Source of the DNA: an uncultured Candidatus Saccharibacteria bacterium
Lineage (GTDB): Bacteria > Patescibacteriota > Saccharimonadia > Saccharimonadales > Saccharimonadaceae
Direction: 5' to 3'
Assembly: GCA_937902525.1 (NCBI GenBank)
Contig: CALEKV010000009.1
Location: 1-7,131, forward strand
Length of the DNA stretch: 7,131 bases
A program made the translations under genes and the position numbers. Positions 1-6,260 of the stretch are shown in pieces (positions within the stretch are counted from its first letter, which is position 1; each line of letters opens with the position of its first letter). The notes under the pieces are model-generated. The model worked only from the letters and a program-made list of their open reading frames with translations, was not told where the DNA came from and made no database searches.

Positions 1-8
1 TTCTATTG

Positions 9-1022
9 TCATGAAAAATATATTCGCATTAGTTGTCGGGCCACCGCGTCGGGGTTATGGCGTATAAAACTGCGCACGTTGGCAATTGGGTCACTGCTTT
101 GTGCCCCGCCCCAGACATGATTAGCCACCAAATCGGCGGCTCGGTATTTATAATGCTGCTTCCGCAAAATCACCTCGTCGTACGCGACCGGCTGTTCGCC
201 ATCATGCGCGTACTTTTCCAGTAATTCCTTACTTGGAGCCTCCTTATTAAAGACCACGTAGTCCAAGAACGGGCCACCCGCTAACCGTTCAATTTCTGCG
301 GCAAAATCATGCACTGATAAGCCATCCGTCGGGCCTGGCTTGGTGACTAAGTTGCACACATATACGCGCTTGGCCTTGGTTGCGTGCAAAGCTTTTTGTA
401 TACCATCTATCACCAATGCTGGCGCCAAACTACCATACAAATTGCCTGGCGCAATCACTACCATATCCGCATTCATGATTGCGTCGACTGCCGCTGGGTT
501 AGCATCAGCCTGCGGTTCCAGCCAAATTTCCGGATGCTTTGGGACGCGATTTACCGTATGGTCAATAACGTACTGTCCTACGATTGATTCTCCGTCTTCG
601 GCTTTGGTATGTAGTACCACATTGGTCAACGTTACCGGCTCTACATTACCCGTAATATTAAGTACTTCGCTTGCTAAATCAACCGCCTCGGCAAAGTTAC
701 CGGTCATTTTTTCAAGCGCCGTCAAAAACAAATTACCAAAAGCATGCCCCTTCAGGGCACCTTCATTAAATCGATAGTTGAACAGGTCCCTCACCTTTGG
801 ACTATCGCTTAACGCCACTAGGCATTGGCGCACATCACCCGGTGGCAAAACACCTAGCTCATCACGCAACTGCCCCGTGCTGCCACCGTCGTCGGCCATA
901 TTCACTAGCGCTGTGATATCTTGTATGTAATTTTTAAGCCCGCTCAACAGCGTAAAGCTACCTGTACCGCCACCAATCACCACCATACTGGGTGTATTTT
1001 TTGTAAACTCGCGCTTTGCCAT
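9..1022 (-). CDS. yvcK: YvcK/CofD-like gluconeogenesis factor (UDP-sugar-binding regulator)
   Basis: The 337-aa product belongs to the CofD/YvcK family. Visible motifs are the N-terminal glycine-rich nucleotide loop GGGTGS (residues 17-22), MADDGGSTG (42-50), PPGDVR (60-65), GHAFGNLFL (92-100), APGNLYGSLAP (191-201) and CNLVTKPGPTDG (223-234). In well-studied Firmicutes and Actinobacteria, YvcK binds UDP-GlcNAc and directs carbon between gluconeogenesis and peptidoglycan precursor synthesis; it is cytoplasmic and not a known enzyme. The length is close to the usual 310-340 aa, and the stop is TGA. The ATG start is supported by AAGGGG, which lies inside the last codons of the upstream GH1 gene; only 1 nt separates that gene's TAG from this ATG, so translational coupling is likely. 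The family's common neighbours whiA and rapZ are not in view. The alternative member, CofD (LPPG:FO transferase), is unlikely because no F420 genes are seen and the motifs are YvcK-like. Confidence 0.92.
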   Translation of the reverse strand: MAKREFTKNTPSMVVIGGGTGSFTLLSGLKNYIQDITALVNMADDGGSTGQLRDELGVLPPGDVRQCLVALSDSPKVRDLFNYRFNEGALKGHAFGNLFLTALEKMTGNFAEAVDLASEVLNITGNVEPVTLTNVVLHTKAEDGESIVGQYVIDHTVNRVPKHPEIWLEPQADANPAAVDAIMNADMVVIAPGNLYGSLAPALVIDGIQKALHATKAKRVYVCNLVTKPGPTDGLSVHDFAAEIERLAGGPFLDYVVFNKEAPSKELLEKYAHDGEQPVAYDEVILRKQHYKYRAADLVANHVWGGAQSSDPIANVRSFIRHNPDAVARQLMRIYFS

Positions 1023-1023
1023 A

Positions 1024-2292
1024 CTAGCCCCTTATCTTTTTGATTAATCTGCCAAACCAGAGTGCGCTCGGGCGCAATGTCCGTTCCATAGTGCGATAAT
1101 CTACCGTCGCCAAACCGAAACGCGGCCAGCGGCCTTTGTCCCATTCAAAGTTATCCAGTAAGCTCCAGTGCATATAGCCGATCAATTCCACGCCATTTTT
1201 CATGGCGCGTTGCATACCGAATACTGTTTGCGTAATCCACCACTGCCTATCTTTGTCTTTTGCATCCGATAGGCCGTTTTCTGTAATCATAATTGGCAAG
1301 CCATAACGCTCGTGGGCATATTCGAGCACGTGTTGAATATTATAAGGTTGCATGTCCCAGCCAAGGTCGCTCACCCGTTCGTTGGGATTATGTATGCGGT
1401 AGCCATAATAGCGATTGCTGAAATAATAATTAACACCCAAAAAATCGCACTGTTTTTTTACTTTTTTTATCCAATATGTGTCTTTACCCCAACCGCTCAG
1501 CACACTCGCCCACACGGTCAACTTTGCATCATCACCGGGGTAGTCAAAGCTCATATTTTTAGCGATAGAAACCTTATATTTACGACCCGCGGCATGCAGC
1601 ATAGTCGCAGCCCTGTTGTGTGCGACTGCCAGGTTTTTATAAACCCGCAACGCTCTGCTAAGCTTAGTTTTTTGCGGCGGCCAGTGGCCTTGTTGGTAAC
1701 TTTCAAAAGCATACACCTCTGGCTCATTGACCGTAATGACGTACTTAAAATCATGCCCAAACAGTTCCAATACTTTTTCACAATAGCGCACAAAATATTT
1801 AATGTTGGCTCGCCTTTCAAACCCTCCCATATCGGCAAACCACACAGGCAGCGTAAAATGGAACAGTGTCACAATCGGCTCGATACCACGGCGCTCCAAT
1901 TCCGCAAAATAATCCCGGTAATACGCCACCGCTTCTGCATTCCATACACCCTCTTCAGGTTCTAGCCGGCTCCATTCAATGCTAAACCTAAATGCATTCA
2001 TATGCAGTTGCTCCAACAAATCAAAATCTTTAGCATAAAGTTCTTTATGATGAACCGCCTTGCCGCTAATATAGTTGGCTGGGGTTTCGGCCAATTTTTT
2101 TATATCAGGCCAATTATCCAGGTCGCTGTAGATATATGGCGCCTGTGTGGCCAGGCTTTTAGCATTTTCAAGCTCCCATACCGTCCACTGGTTATGCAAA
2201 CCACCCTCAACCTGGTGTGCACTAATACTAGCACCCCATAAAAATCTTTTTGGAAACCCTAATGGGTAAACTATTGGCTTAACTGTCGGCAT
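1024..2292 (-). CDS. GH1 family beta-glycosidase (probable beta-glucosidase)
   Basis: The 422-aa product is a glycoside hydrolase family 1 (beta/alpha)8 barrel that hydrolyses terminal beta-linked sugars. It opens with the family signature FLWGASISAHQVEG (residues 17-30; Q27 binds sugar). The acid/base lies in TVNEPEVY (E190) and the nucleophile in ITENG (E338). H145 in LFHFTLPVW and the motif HWSLLDNFEW (W376, E383, W384) complete the -1 subsite. E383-W384 is the pattern of enzymes acting on non-phosphorylated sugars; 6-phospho-beta-glucosidases carry a different, phosphate-binding signature there. No signal peptide is seen, so it is probably cytoplasmic and would need imported di- or oligosaccharides. 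It is slightly shorter than the usual 440-480 aa. It starts 12 nt after the KwaB-like gene with only a weak AGG before the ATG, and its end overlaps the yvcK ribosome-binding site. Substrate (gluco-, galacto- or other) cannot be told from sequence. Confidence 0.93.
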   Translation of the reverse strand: MPTVKPIVYPLGFPKRFLWGASISAHQVEGGLHNQWTVWELENAKSLATQAPYIYSDLDNWPDIKKLAETPANYISGKAVHHKELYAKDFDLLEQLHMNAFRFSIEWSRLEPEEGVWNAEAVAYYRDYFAELERRGIEPIVTLFHFTLPVWFADMGGFERRANIKYFVRYCEKVLELFGHDFKYVITVNEPEVYAFESYQQGHWPPQKTKLSRALRVYKNLAVAHNRAATMLHAAGRKYKVSIAKNMSFDYPGDDAKLTVWASVLSGWGKDTYWIKKVKKQCDFLGVNYYFSNRYYGYRIHNPNERVSDLGWDMQPYNIQHVLEYAHERYGLPIMITENGLSDAKDKDRQWWITQTVFGMQRAMKNGVELIGYMHWSLLDNFEWDKGRWPRFGLATVDYRTMERTLRPSALWFGRLIKKIRG

Positions 2293-2304
2293 ATGCCTAT
2301 TGTA

Positions 2305-3324
2305 CTATTCTTTTTCTGCCTCGTCGTGACGGAGCTCTTTTTTGCCCTTAATTTCGTACTTAATTCCGGTCACATCGCTCGTCATATAGCTGTCATCTAG
2401 TAAGTTTACAAACTTGCTTGCGTCTTTGCTGTCCATGATGATAATCGCTCCGATTGCGTCATCCGTCATTAGTTGCAAATCCATGTTTTCGGCCTGCTCC
2501 ACCACCTGTTCCTGCGTGACCATGGTAGGGTCGACTTTTTGCAGCTTATTCACTAGCGCCTTATTGTCACGCACCAACGCGTCAAATGTCATGCCTTCTG
2601 GAAACTTAAGCTTAAAATGCTTTTCGATTTCGGCAATTTTTTCTTCGGCCACAGCAAACTTTTTGGCGTCATACCCAAACAAGCTGATGAACTTTGGCTC
2701 ACTAAAAGCAAAAATATCGTTGCCAGCAATTAGTGCTTGGTTGTCAGGCGCAATCCTCAATCCAGCGTCAGCACCAAATGGCTCAAAGTTGTTTCCATTG
2801 AAAACCCACGCAGTGGCACCCTTAAGCACTTGGCTTTGTGGCAACTGCTTCACAATATAAAATGGCTCGCTACCTTCCAGACTAAAGCGCGCAATAATAC
2901 CTTTTACTTTTTTAAATTCATGGTCACCTTCGGTAAATACCTCAAGGCCTTCTTCGCCAAACGCAATTTGTTCAATTACTTCTTGTGCGTGTTCCACCCT
3001 ATCTAAGCTCGTTCGTTCCAGCACGTTTTCTTCGGCAGCGGCACTTTCAAAGTCGCGAACCATCATACCAGTGGCTGCACCCGTCTGTACCGTACTAATC
3101 ATGTCATATAGAAACAGTACTTTTAGCTGCGCCTTAAGCTCTTTGGCATAATTAGTCGCGTACACCGTATACCCTTTAGTAAATAAGAACAAATCAATCG
3201 TTAATTTATCCTTGTTCATGTCGGCCTGATTGGCCCATAAAAAAATGTCTGTCTGTTCAATCGCCTGTTCAGTACTTTGCTCTGTATTTTCGGCCACCGC
3301 CTGTTCTATGTTATCTTCATCCAT
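2305..3324 (-). CDS. DUF4868 / Kiwa KwaB-like protein
   Basis: This 339-aa protein resembles the DUF4868 family, which includes KwaB of the Kiwa anti-phage system. The match is by recall of family pattern, not by search. Supporting segments are GIIARFSLEG followed by IVKQLPQSQVLKG (142-169), the stretch around NDIFAFSEPKFISLFGYD (202-219), the DNKALVNKLQK helix (253-263), and the distinctive C-terminal LLDDSYMTSDVTGIKYEIKGKKEL region (308-331). The N-terminus (about residues 5-25) is a Glu/Gln-rich, repeat-like low-complexity extension, and the C-terminus is an acidic-basic tail. No membrane helix or signal peptide is seen. In Kiwa, KwaB is the cytoplasmic, DNA-engaging partner of the membrane protein KwaA; no KwaA is adjacent here. 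It heads the GH1-yvcK gene string. There is no Shine-Dalgarno, and an extended -10 sits just before the ATG. Family membership is moderately sure; an anti-phage role is only a possibility. Confidence 0.68.
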   Translation of the reverse strand: MDEDNIEQAVAENTEQSTEQAIEQTDIFLWANQADMNKDKLTIDLFLFTKGYTVYATNYAKELKAQLKVLFLYDMISTVQTGAATGMMVRDFESAAAEENVLERTSLDRVEHAQEVIEQIAFGEEGLEVFTEGDHEFKKVKGIIARFSLEGSEPFYIVKQLPQSQVLKGATAWVFNGNNFEPFGADAGLRIAPDNQALIAGNDIFAFSEPKFISLFGYDAKKFAVAEEKIAEIEKHFKLKFPEGMTFDALVRDNKALVNKLQKVDPTMVTQEQVVEQAENMDLQLMTDDAIGAIIIMDSKDASKFVNLLDDSYMTSDVTGIKYEIKGKKELRHDEAEKE

Positions 3325-3331
3325 ATCATTA

Positions 3332-3340
3332 AATATACCA
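3332..3340 (-). promoter_or_regulatory. Extended -10 promoter of KwaB-like/GH1/yvcK operon, predicted leaderless
   Basis: On the minus strand TGG-TATATT (TGn plus -10) ends 7 nt before the KwaB-like ATG, so transcription would start at or 1 nt before the start codon. No AGG-type ribosome-binding site precedes the ATG. A perfect TTGACA lies upstream (minus strand, 3366-3361) but 23 nt from this box. It would fit a second reading, TTGACA-15-TAATCT, giving a roughly 9-nt leader that also lacks a Shine-Dalgarno. Confidence 0.45.
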
Positions 3341-3382
3341 GATTACGACGCTCATATCGTTGTCAAATATATCCGCTCGTGC

Positions 3383-3411
3383 TTGCAAATACCGCCCACT
3401 CACCACATACT
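3383..3411 (+). promoter_or_regulatory. Candidate promoter for the 120-aa orphan gene
   Basis: TTGCAA (3383-3388) and CATACT (3406-3411) are separated by 17 nt, each matching four or more bases of the -35/-10 consensus. It would give a leader of roughly 50 nt before the ATG at 3471. The match is weak and other placements in this AT-rich stretch are possible. Confidence 0.3.
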
Positions 3412-3429
3412 TGTACTACACCGCCGCGC

Positions 3430-3445
3430 TCCGCCGGTTGGCGGA
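3430..3445 (+). other. GC-rich hairpin in the 5' leader of the 120-aa gene
   Basis: TCCGCC-GGTT-GGCGGA forms a 6-bp stem with a 4-nt loop, ending 16 nt before the AGGAG ribosome-binding site. There is no U-tract, so it is not a terminator. It could tune translation or mRNA stability, or be incidental. Confidence 0.4.
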
Positions 3446-3470
3446 CACACAGACAAACCCTAGGAGCATA

Positions 3471-3833
3471 ATGACAGTCTTAGAAACTTTAGAACAAGTC
3501 GTCAAGGAGCTAACACCCAAAGTGAGCGACCCCGCCAAAGAAGGCCGCGACGCCGCGCACAAGCTCCTTGAGGAGTTGTTAAATCAAAACGAACACGCCC
3601 CGCTTGTCAACGTTCCAGAAAAACTTAGGGGGCTTATCTACGAGCTTTGGGCAGTCGACAGCAGATTCGGCAAGCCCAATTGGATACCGCTCCCCAATTA
3701 CGTGCAAAATTACCTCCTATGGCTGAAGGGCGCCACCATTCCCAACGCAGACAGATGTATCGTATATACTGATTTTGCCGGCGAACTGGATATTACAGGG
3801 TGCTCTGCGATGATAATATATCGCCCGGGCTAG
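3471..3833 (+). CDS. Hypothetical protein, 120 aa (orphan)
   Basis: I do not recognise this protein. The ATG at 3471 is chosen because AGGAG (3462-3466) precedes it by 4 nt; an in-frame extension to 3360 would add 37 residues with no ribosome-binding site and would run across the predicted promoter. Residues 1-40 look like charged amphipathic helices (LETLEQVVKEL, AAHKLLEELLNQ). The middle and end are mixed (IYELWAVDSRFGKPNWIPLP, then CIVYTDFAGELDITGCSAMIIYRPG), suggesting a small alpha/beta soluble fold. There is no signal peptide, no membrane helix, and two cysteines (96 and 111). It is transcribed away from the KwaB-like operon, converges on the helicase gene, and is closed by a strong terminator starting 4 nt after its TAG, so it appears monocistronic. 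Ribosome-binding site, leader and terminator make a real gene likely; function is unknown. Confidence 0.72.
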   Translation: MTVLETLEQVVKELTPKVSDPAKEGRDAAHKLLEELLNQNEHAPLVNVPEKLRGLIYELWAVDSRFGKPNWIPLPNYVQNYLLWLKGATIPNADRCIVYTDFAGELDITGCSAMIIYRPG

Positions 3834-3837
3834 CCCC

Positions 3838-3890
3838 GCCCCGACCCAGCAAGGTTCGAGCCCCGGCTCCCTTGCAGGGTCGGGGCTTTT
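3838..3890 (+). terminator. Nested long-stem intrinsic terminator
   Basis: GCCCCGACCC (3838-3847) pairs perfectly with GGGTCGGGGC (3877-3886), a 10-bp GC-rich stem. Inside it GCAAGG (3849-3854) pairs with CCTTGC (3870-3875) and GAGC (3858-3861) with GCTC (3866-3869). TTTT follows directly (3887-3890), and a second TTTT comes 3 nt later. It terminates the 120-aa gene. On the other strand there is no U-run after the stem, so it should not act as a classic terminator for the convergent helicase gene. Confidence 0.85.
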
Positions 3891-3896
3891 GCCTTT

Positions 3897-5426
3897 TCAT
3901 TGCACCGCGTCTTCCCCGTAGTGCTTTTGCAAACGCATTTTTATACTACCTTCATGCCTCCCTAATTTTTTGCTAAGCTGCTTGATAGTTTCACCATTTG
4001 TAAACCCAAGCTTTAAAGTATCATCATCACTAGCTAGCCACGGCTTGTACGCATTAGGGTAGGTTTCGCGCATTTTATCAATCTTTTCCTGCCAGCCACC
4101 ACCGCTACCCTTCTTTTTCTCCTTCACTGGTTCCATATCACGCTTTTCAGCCTTGACCTGCAAGTGCGCAAAACGCTTGGCGTCCACGGCCGCCCTGTCG
4201 CGTAAATCTATATCAATTTGCTGCGCCACCGGACTAATCCGCAGTGCCATTTGATTAATGCCACTTAGGTACAAACTACCTATGTTGCGCACGCGACTCA
4301 ACGCCACGTAACCCATGCCTTCCACAAACGCTTTACGCAAATCCATCTTTGCCATATCCAAGGTCATACCCTGGCTTTTGTGTACCGTAATGGCATATGC
4401 CAGGCGCAATGGTACCTGGCTAATGCTAGCGCGTTTTTTATCGCCATCGCGTAATTCCCACGTATCAGGCTGCATCGTCACCTCTTTACCATTCAAGAAC
4501 TGAATGACCGGGTAATCCGTCACCGGCTCAAAATCTACCACCGTGCCAATGCTACCATTGACATAACGCCGGTTCATGTCATTTTTTACCGCCATCACTA
4601 ATGCGCCTTGCTTCAGTGTTAGTACGGCCGGTGCTAACACGCTACGCTGTAAGTTTTGTACATAATTATCCGCCCCGGTAGTGTGTTGACTGTAAATCAG
4701 CTCATCACCACCCAGTTCTTTAAGTTTCACTTCATTTATTTTATCTACATCAATGTTCAGTGTGTGTAGTTCGGTGATAAGTTCACTATATGGCACCTCT
4801 ACCTCGGTGCGTTCCAGTAATTTTTCGGCATGATGCCGGCGCAACTCCCCCGCCCGCATGGCGGTTAGAATATCAGCCAAGTCATCGTCTTCATCTTGCC
4901 TAAACTGCTGGGTTAGATAAATTATGACAGGTTGCAACACACGCCACGCATTGCTATTAACAACAAAACCACCTTGTCGGCTATCGCTACGGTTCACCGG
5001 TGGCAGCTGAAAAAAATCCCCACTCATAACCACCTGTATACCGCCAAACGGCACATCAGGCTGTTTGCGGACCAAGCGGCACACTTCGTCCACCATGTCT
5101 AAGCGGAAATCATGCATCATGCTAATTTCGTCTATCAACAAAATGTCGGTTTTTTCAATGATTTCATGGCGGGTTTTACTCATGTGGTCTGCAAAATGAT
5201 CTGGCAAAAAATCCTGCACGCCAATGCCACTCCACGCGTGGATTGTCGTGCCGCCAAGGTGAGTAGCAGCTAAGCCGGTAGTTGCCGTCACACTAACACG
5301 TTTACCTTGATACTTCGCAAGTTTAACAAACTGGTTAAGTAAATATGTCTTACCAGTTCCAGCCGGACCCGTTACAAACGCGCTCTCCCCGGCCAGCAAC
5401 ACCTCTAGTGCAAGCCTTTGATTCAT
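3897..5426 (-). CDS. PIF1-like SF1B DNA helicase with C-terminal HTH/Myb-like tail
   Basis: The 509-aa product is a PIF1/RecD2-type ATP-dependent 5'-3' DNA helicase. In order: Q-motif-like start NQRLALEVL (2-10), Walker A GPAGTGKT (20-27), motif Ia TATTGLAA (47-54), Walker B LLIDEIS (D99, E100), motif III MSGDFFQLPPV (134-144), QQFRQ (173-177), ITVHKSQGMTLD (346-357) and YVALSR with the arginine finger R378. A Lys/Gly-rich linker (about 430-445) leads to a C-terminal segment (about 457-503) with the look of a SANT/Myb or helix-turn-helix module (PWLASDDDTL...TIKQLSKKLGRHEGSIKMRL), probably a DNA-binding add-on. PIF1 helicases resolve G-quadruplexes, R-loops and stalled forks; which of these it does is inference. 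RNase HI lies just upstream on the same strand. The ATG leaves only a short run before Walker A, but the Q motif is intact. The stop is TGA. Confidence 0.9.
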   Translation of the reverse strand: MNQRLALEVLLAGESAFVTGPAGTGKTYLLNQFVKLAKYQGKRVSVTATTGLAATHLGGTTIHAWSGIGVQDFLPDHFADHMSKTRHEIIEKTDILLIDEISMMHDFRLDMVDEVCRLVRKQPDVPFGGIQVVMSGDFFQLPPVNRSDSRQGGFVVNSNAWRVLQPVIIYLTQQFRQDEDDDLADILTAMRAGELRRHHAEKLLERTEVEVPYSELITELHTLNIDVDKINEVKLKELGGDELIYSQHTTGADNYVQNLQRSVLAPAVLTLKQGALVMAVKNDMNRRYVNGSIGTVVDFEPVTDYPVIQFLNGKEVTMQPDTWELRDGDKKRASISQVPLRLAYAITVHKSQGMTLDMAKMDLRKAFVEGMGYVALSRVRNIGSLYLSGINQMALRISPVAQQIDIDLRDRAAVDAKRFAHLQVKAEKRDMEPVKEKKKGSGGGWQEKIDKMRETYPNAYKPWLASDDDTLKLGFTNGETIKQLSKKLGRHEGSIKMRLQKHYGEDAVQ

Positions 5427-5434
5427 CTGTACTT

Positions 5435-5463
5435 AGTATATCGCGTAATCACACGGCTAAATG
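5435..5463 (-). promoter_or_regulatory. Helicase promoter, predicted leaderless
   Basis: Minus-strand CATTTA (5463-5458), a 17-nt spacer and TATACT (5440-5435) fit a sigma70-type promoter, with a weak -35. Only 8 nt (AAGTACAG) separate the -10 from the ATG at 5426, so the transcript would start about 0-2 nt from the start codon. No Shine-Dalgarno is present. Confidence 0.45.
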
Positions 5464-5470
5464 TTGTGCT

Positions 5471-5887
5471 TTAAACGCGCTCGCCGGCGCGGGCCTTATT
5501 AGCCCATACGTCCGCTAGCTCATTACCCTCATGCCCAACATGGCCACGCACCCAAATTAAGTTCGCCTGCCCCATCTGGTAGGCGGCAAACACCTCCTTT
5601 ACAATATCCAAGTTTTTGATTTCGCCGCCTTTTTTAGTCCAGCCGCGGGCTTGCCACCCTGGGGCCCATTTTGTAATCACATTAATCCAAAATTCACTAT
5701 CAGTGTAGATTTCCGCTTCATCGCCATCCAAATAATCTAACGCCGCAACCAGAGCCCTGCCCTCCATGCGAATGTTAGTGCTCTCCTTTTCGCCGCCTAA
5801 AACGACCGGCTTGCCGGCTTCTATCACAGAAAAGCCGCCTGGACCCGGGTTGGGACTTGCGCTACCATCAGTATAAAGTATTCTCAT
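5471..5887 (-). CDS. rnhA: Ribonuclease HI
   Basis: This 138-aa enzyme cleaves the RNA strand of RNA:DNA hybrids (R-loops, Okazaki primers) in the cytoplasm using two metal ions. The four catalytic carboxylates are present: D7 in YTDGS, E42 in RMEGRALVAAL, D63 in YTDSEF, and D126 in GNELADVWA; H116 in VRGHVGHEGN is the catalytic histidine. The basic handle region (WAPGWQARGWTKKGGEIKN, 74-92) typical of bacterial RNase HI is retained. It is somewhat shorter than the 155-aa E. coli enzyme because of a compact C-terminus. The PIF1-like helicase follows after 44 nt and has its own promoter-like box, so the two may be transcribed together or separately; both fit R-loop or replication-fork upkeep. 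The ATG sits 8 nt after a consensus TATAAT, and an AAGG between them could act as a very short ribosome-binding site only if transcription starts unusually early. Confidence 0.95.
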   Translation of the reverse strand: MRILYTDGSASPNPGPGGFSVIEAGKPVVLGGEKESTNIRMEGRALVAALDYLDGDEAEIYTDSEFWINVITKWAPGWQARGWTKKGGEIKNLDIVKEVFAAYQMGQANLIWVRGHVGHEGNELADVWANKARAGERV

Positions 5888-5895
5888 TACGCCTT

Positions 5896-5904
5896 ATTAT
5901 ATCA
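5896..5904 (-). promoter_or_regulatory. Extended -10 promoter of rnhA, nearly leaderless
   Basis: The minus strand carries TGA-TATAAT, a perfect extended -10 (TGnTATAAT), 8 nt before the ATG at 5887. No good -35 is visible, as often tolerated with an extended -10. Transcription would start 1-2 nt before, or at, the start codon. Confidence 0.55.
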
Positions 5905-5962
5905 AACACGGCCGCCTTATTCCCCATTGTGTAGCAAATTTCACAGTAGTAACGTGTGGTTT

Positions 5963-5990
5963 TTGCTATATTTTTACCCGTAACTATAAG
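5963..5990 (+). promoter_or_regulatory. Candidate promoter for the 76-aa gene
   Basis: TTGCTA (5963-5968), a 16-nt spacer and TATAAG (5985-5990) would give a leader of about 15 nt that still includes the AAGGAG at 6000-6005. TATATT at 5967-5972 is an alternative -10, giving a leader of about 33 nt. The region is shared with the divergent rnhA promoter. Confidence 0.35.
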
Positions 5991-6011
5991 GCCTTACCCA
6001 AGGAGCGCAGA

Positions 6012-6242
6012 ATGGGGTTCCTCCAAGACGCCGAACAGATTGCACGCCGCAACCGCACTGCCACGGTCCCTTTGCGCGAGCTTGAGCTACTGCGTGACAA
6101 ATACTATATGGACGCCGAAACCTTTAGGCCGCTACGCCGTAAATCAAAACGCGGCACCGTTGCCCTTAGTGACATCAAGCAATATTTTGCACAGTTTACC
6201 GAACCGCTTTTTGAGCCACCCAAACGGCACACATCAAAATAA
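6012..6242 (+). CDS. Small basic hypothetical protein, 76 aa
   Basis: I do not recognise this protein. A near-ideal AAGGAG (6000-6005) lies 6 nt before the ATG, and a terminator-like hairpin follows the TAA, which together argue for a real gene. The product is strongly basic and hydrophilic, with Arg/Lys clusters (ARRNR at 11-15, RPLRRKSKR at 39-47, PPKRHTSK at the end) and two predicted helical stretches (PLRELELLRDKYYM and LSDIKQYFAQF). There are no cysteines, signal peptide or membrane segment. The charge suggests nucleic-acid or ribosome binding, but that is inference. It diverges from rnhA across a 124-nt shared promoter region. A second, longer reading frame over this region (from 5956) has no ribosome-binding site and is rejected. 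Confidence 0.65.
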   Translation: MGFLQDAEQIARRNRTATVPLRELELLRDKYYMDAETFRPLRRKSKRGTVALSDIKQYFAQFTEPLFEPPKRHTSK

Positions 6243-6260
6243 TAACCTATTTTTATACCT

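Noticed and set aside
9..11. TGA recoded as glycine or tryptophan (code 25 or 4)
   Set aside because: Three genes (yvcK, helicase, ASCH-like) end at TGA at expected protein lengths, no in-frame TGA interrupts any gene, and tryptophan positions use TGG.
1312..1965. Long plus-strand open frame opposite GH1
   Set aside because: It is antisense to a gene with all GH1 catalytic motifs, has no ribosome-binding site and no protein-like pattern. The same applies to plus-strand frames opposite yvcK (340-777) and the KwaB-like gene (2414-2860).
1024..2292. 6-phospho-beta-glucosidase (PTS-linked GH1)
   Set aside because: The C-terminal motif keeps E383-W384 for free sugar binding instead of a phosphate-binding signature, and no PTS genes are near.
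3360..3470. Longer start for the 120-aa gene (an extra 37 residues)
   Set aside because: There is no ribosome-binding site at 3360, the extension reads as low-quality protein, and it crosses the divergent promoter region; AGGAG marks 3471.
3849..3876. tRNA T-arm-like string GGTTCGAGCCCCGGCTCC
   Set aside because: It resembles a tRNA 3' end, but there is no acceptor, D or anticodon arm around it. The bases instead pair inside the terminator hairpin.
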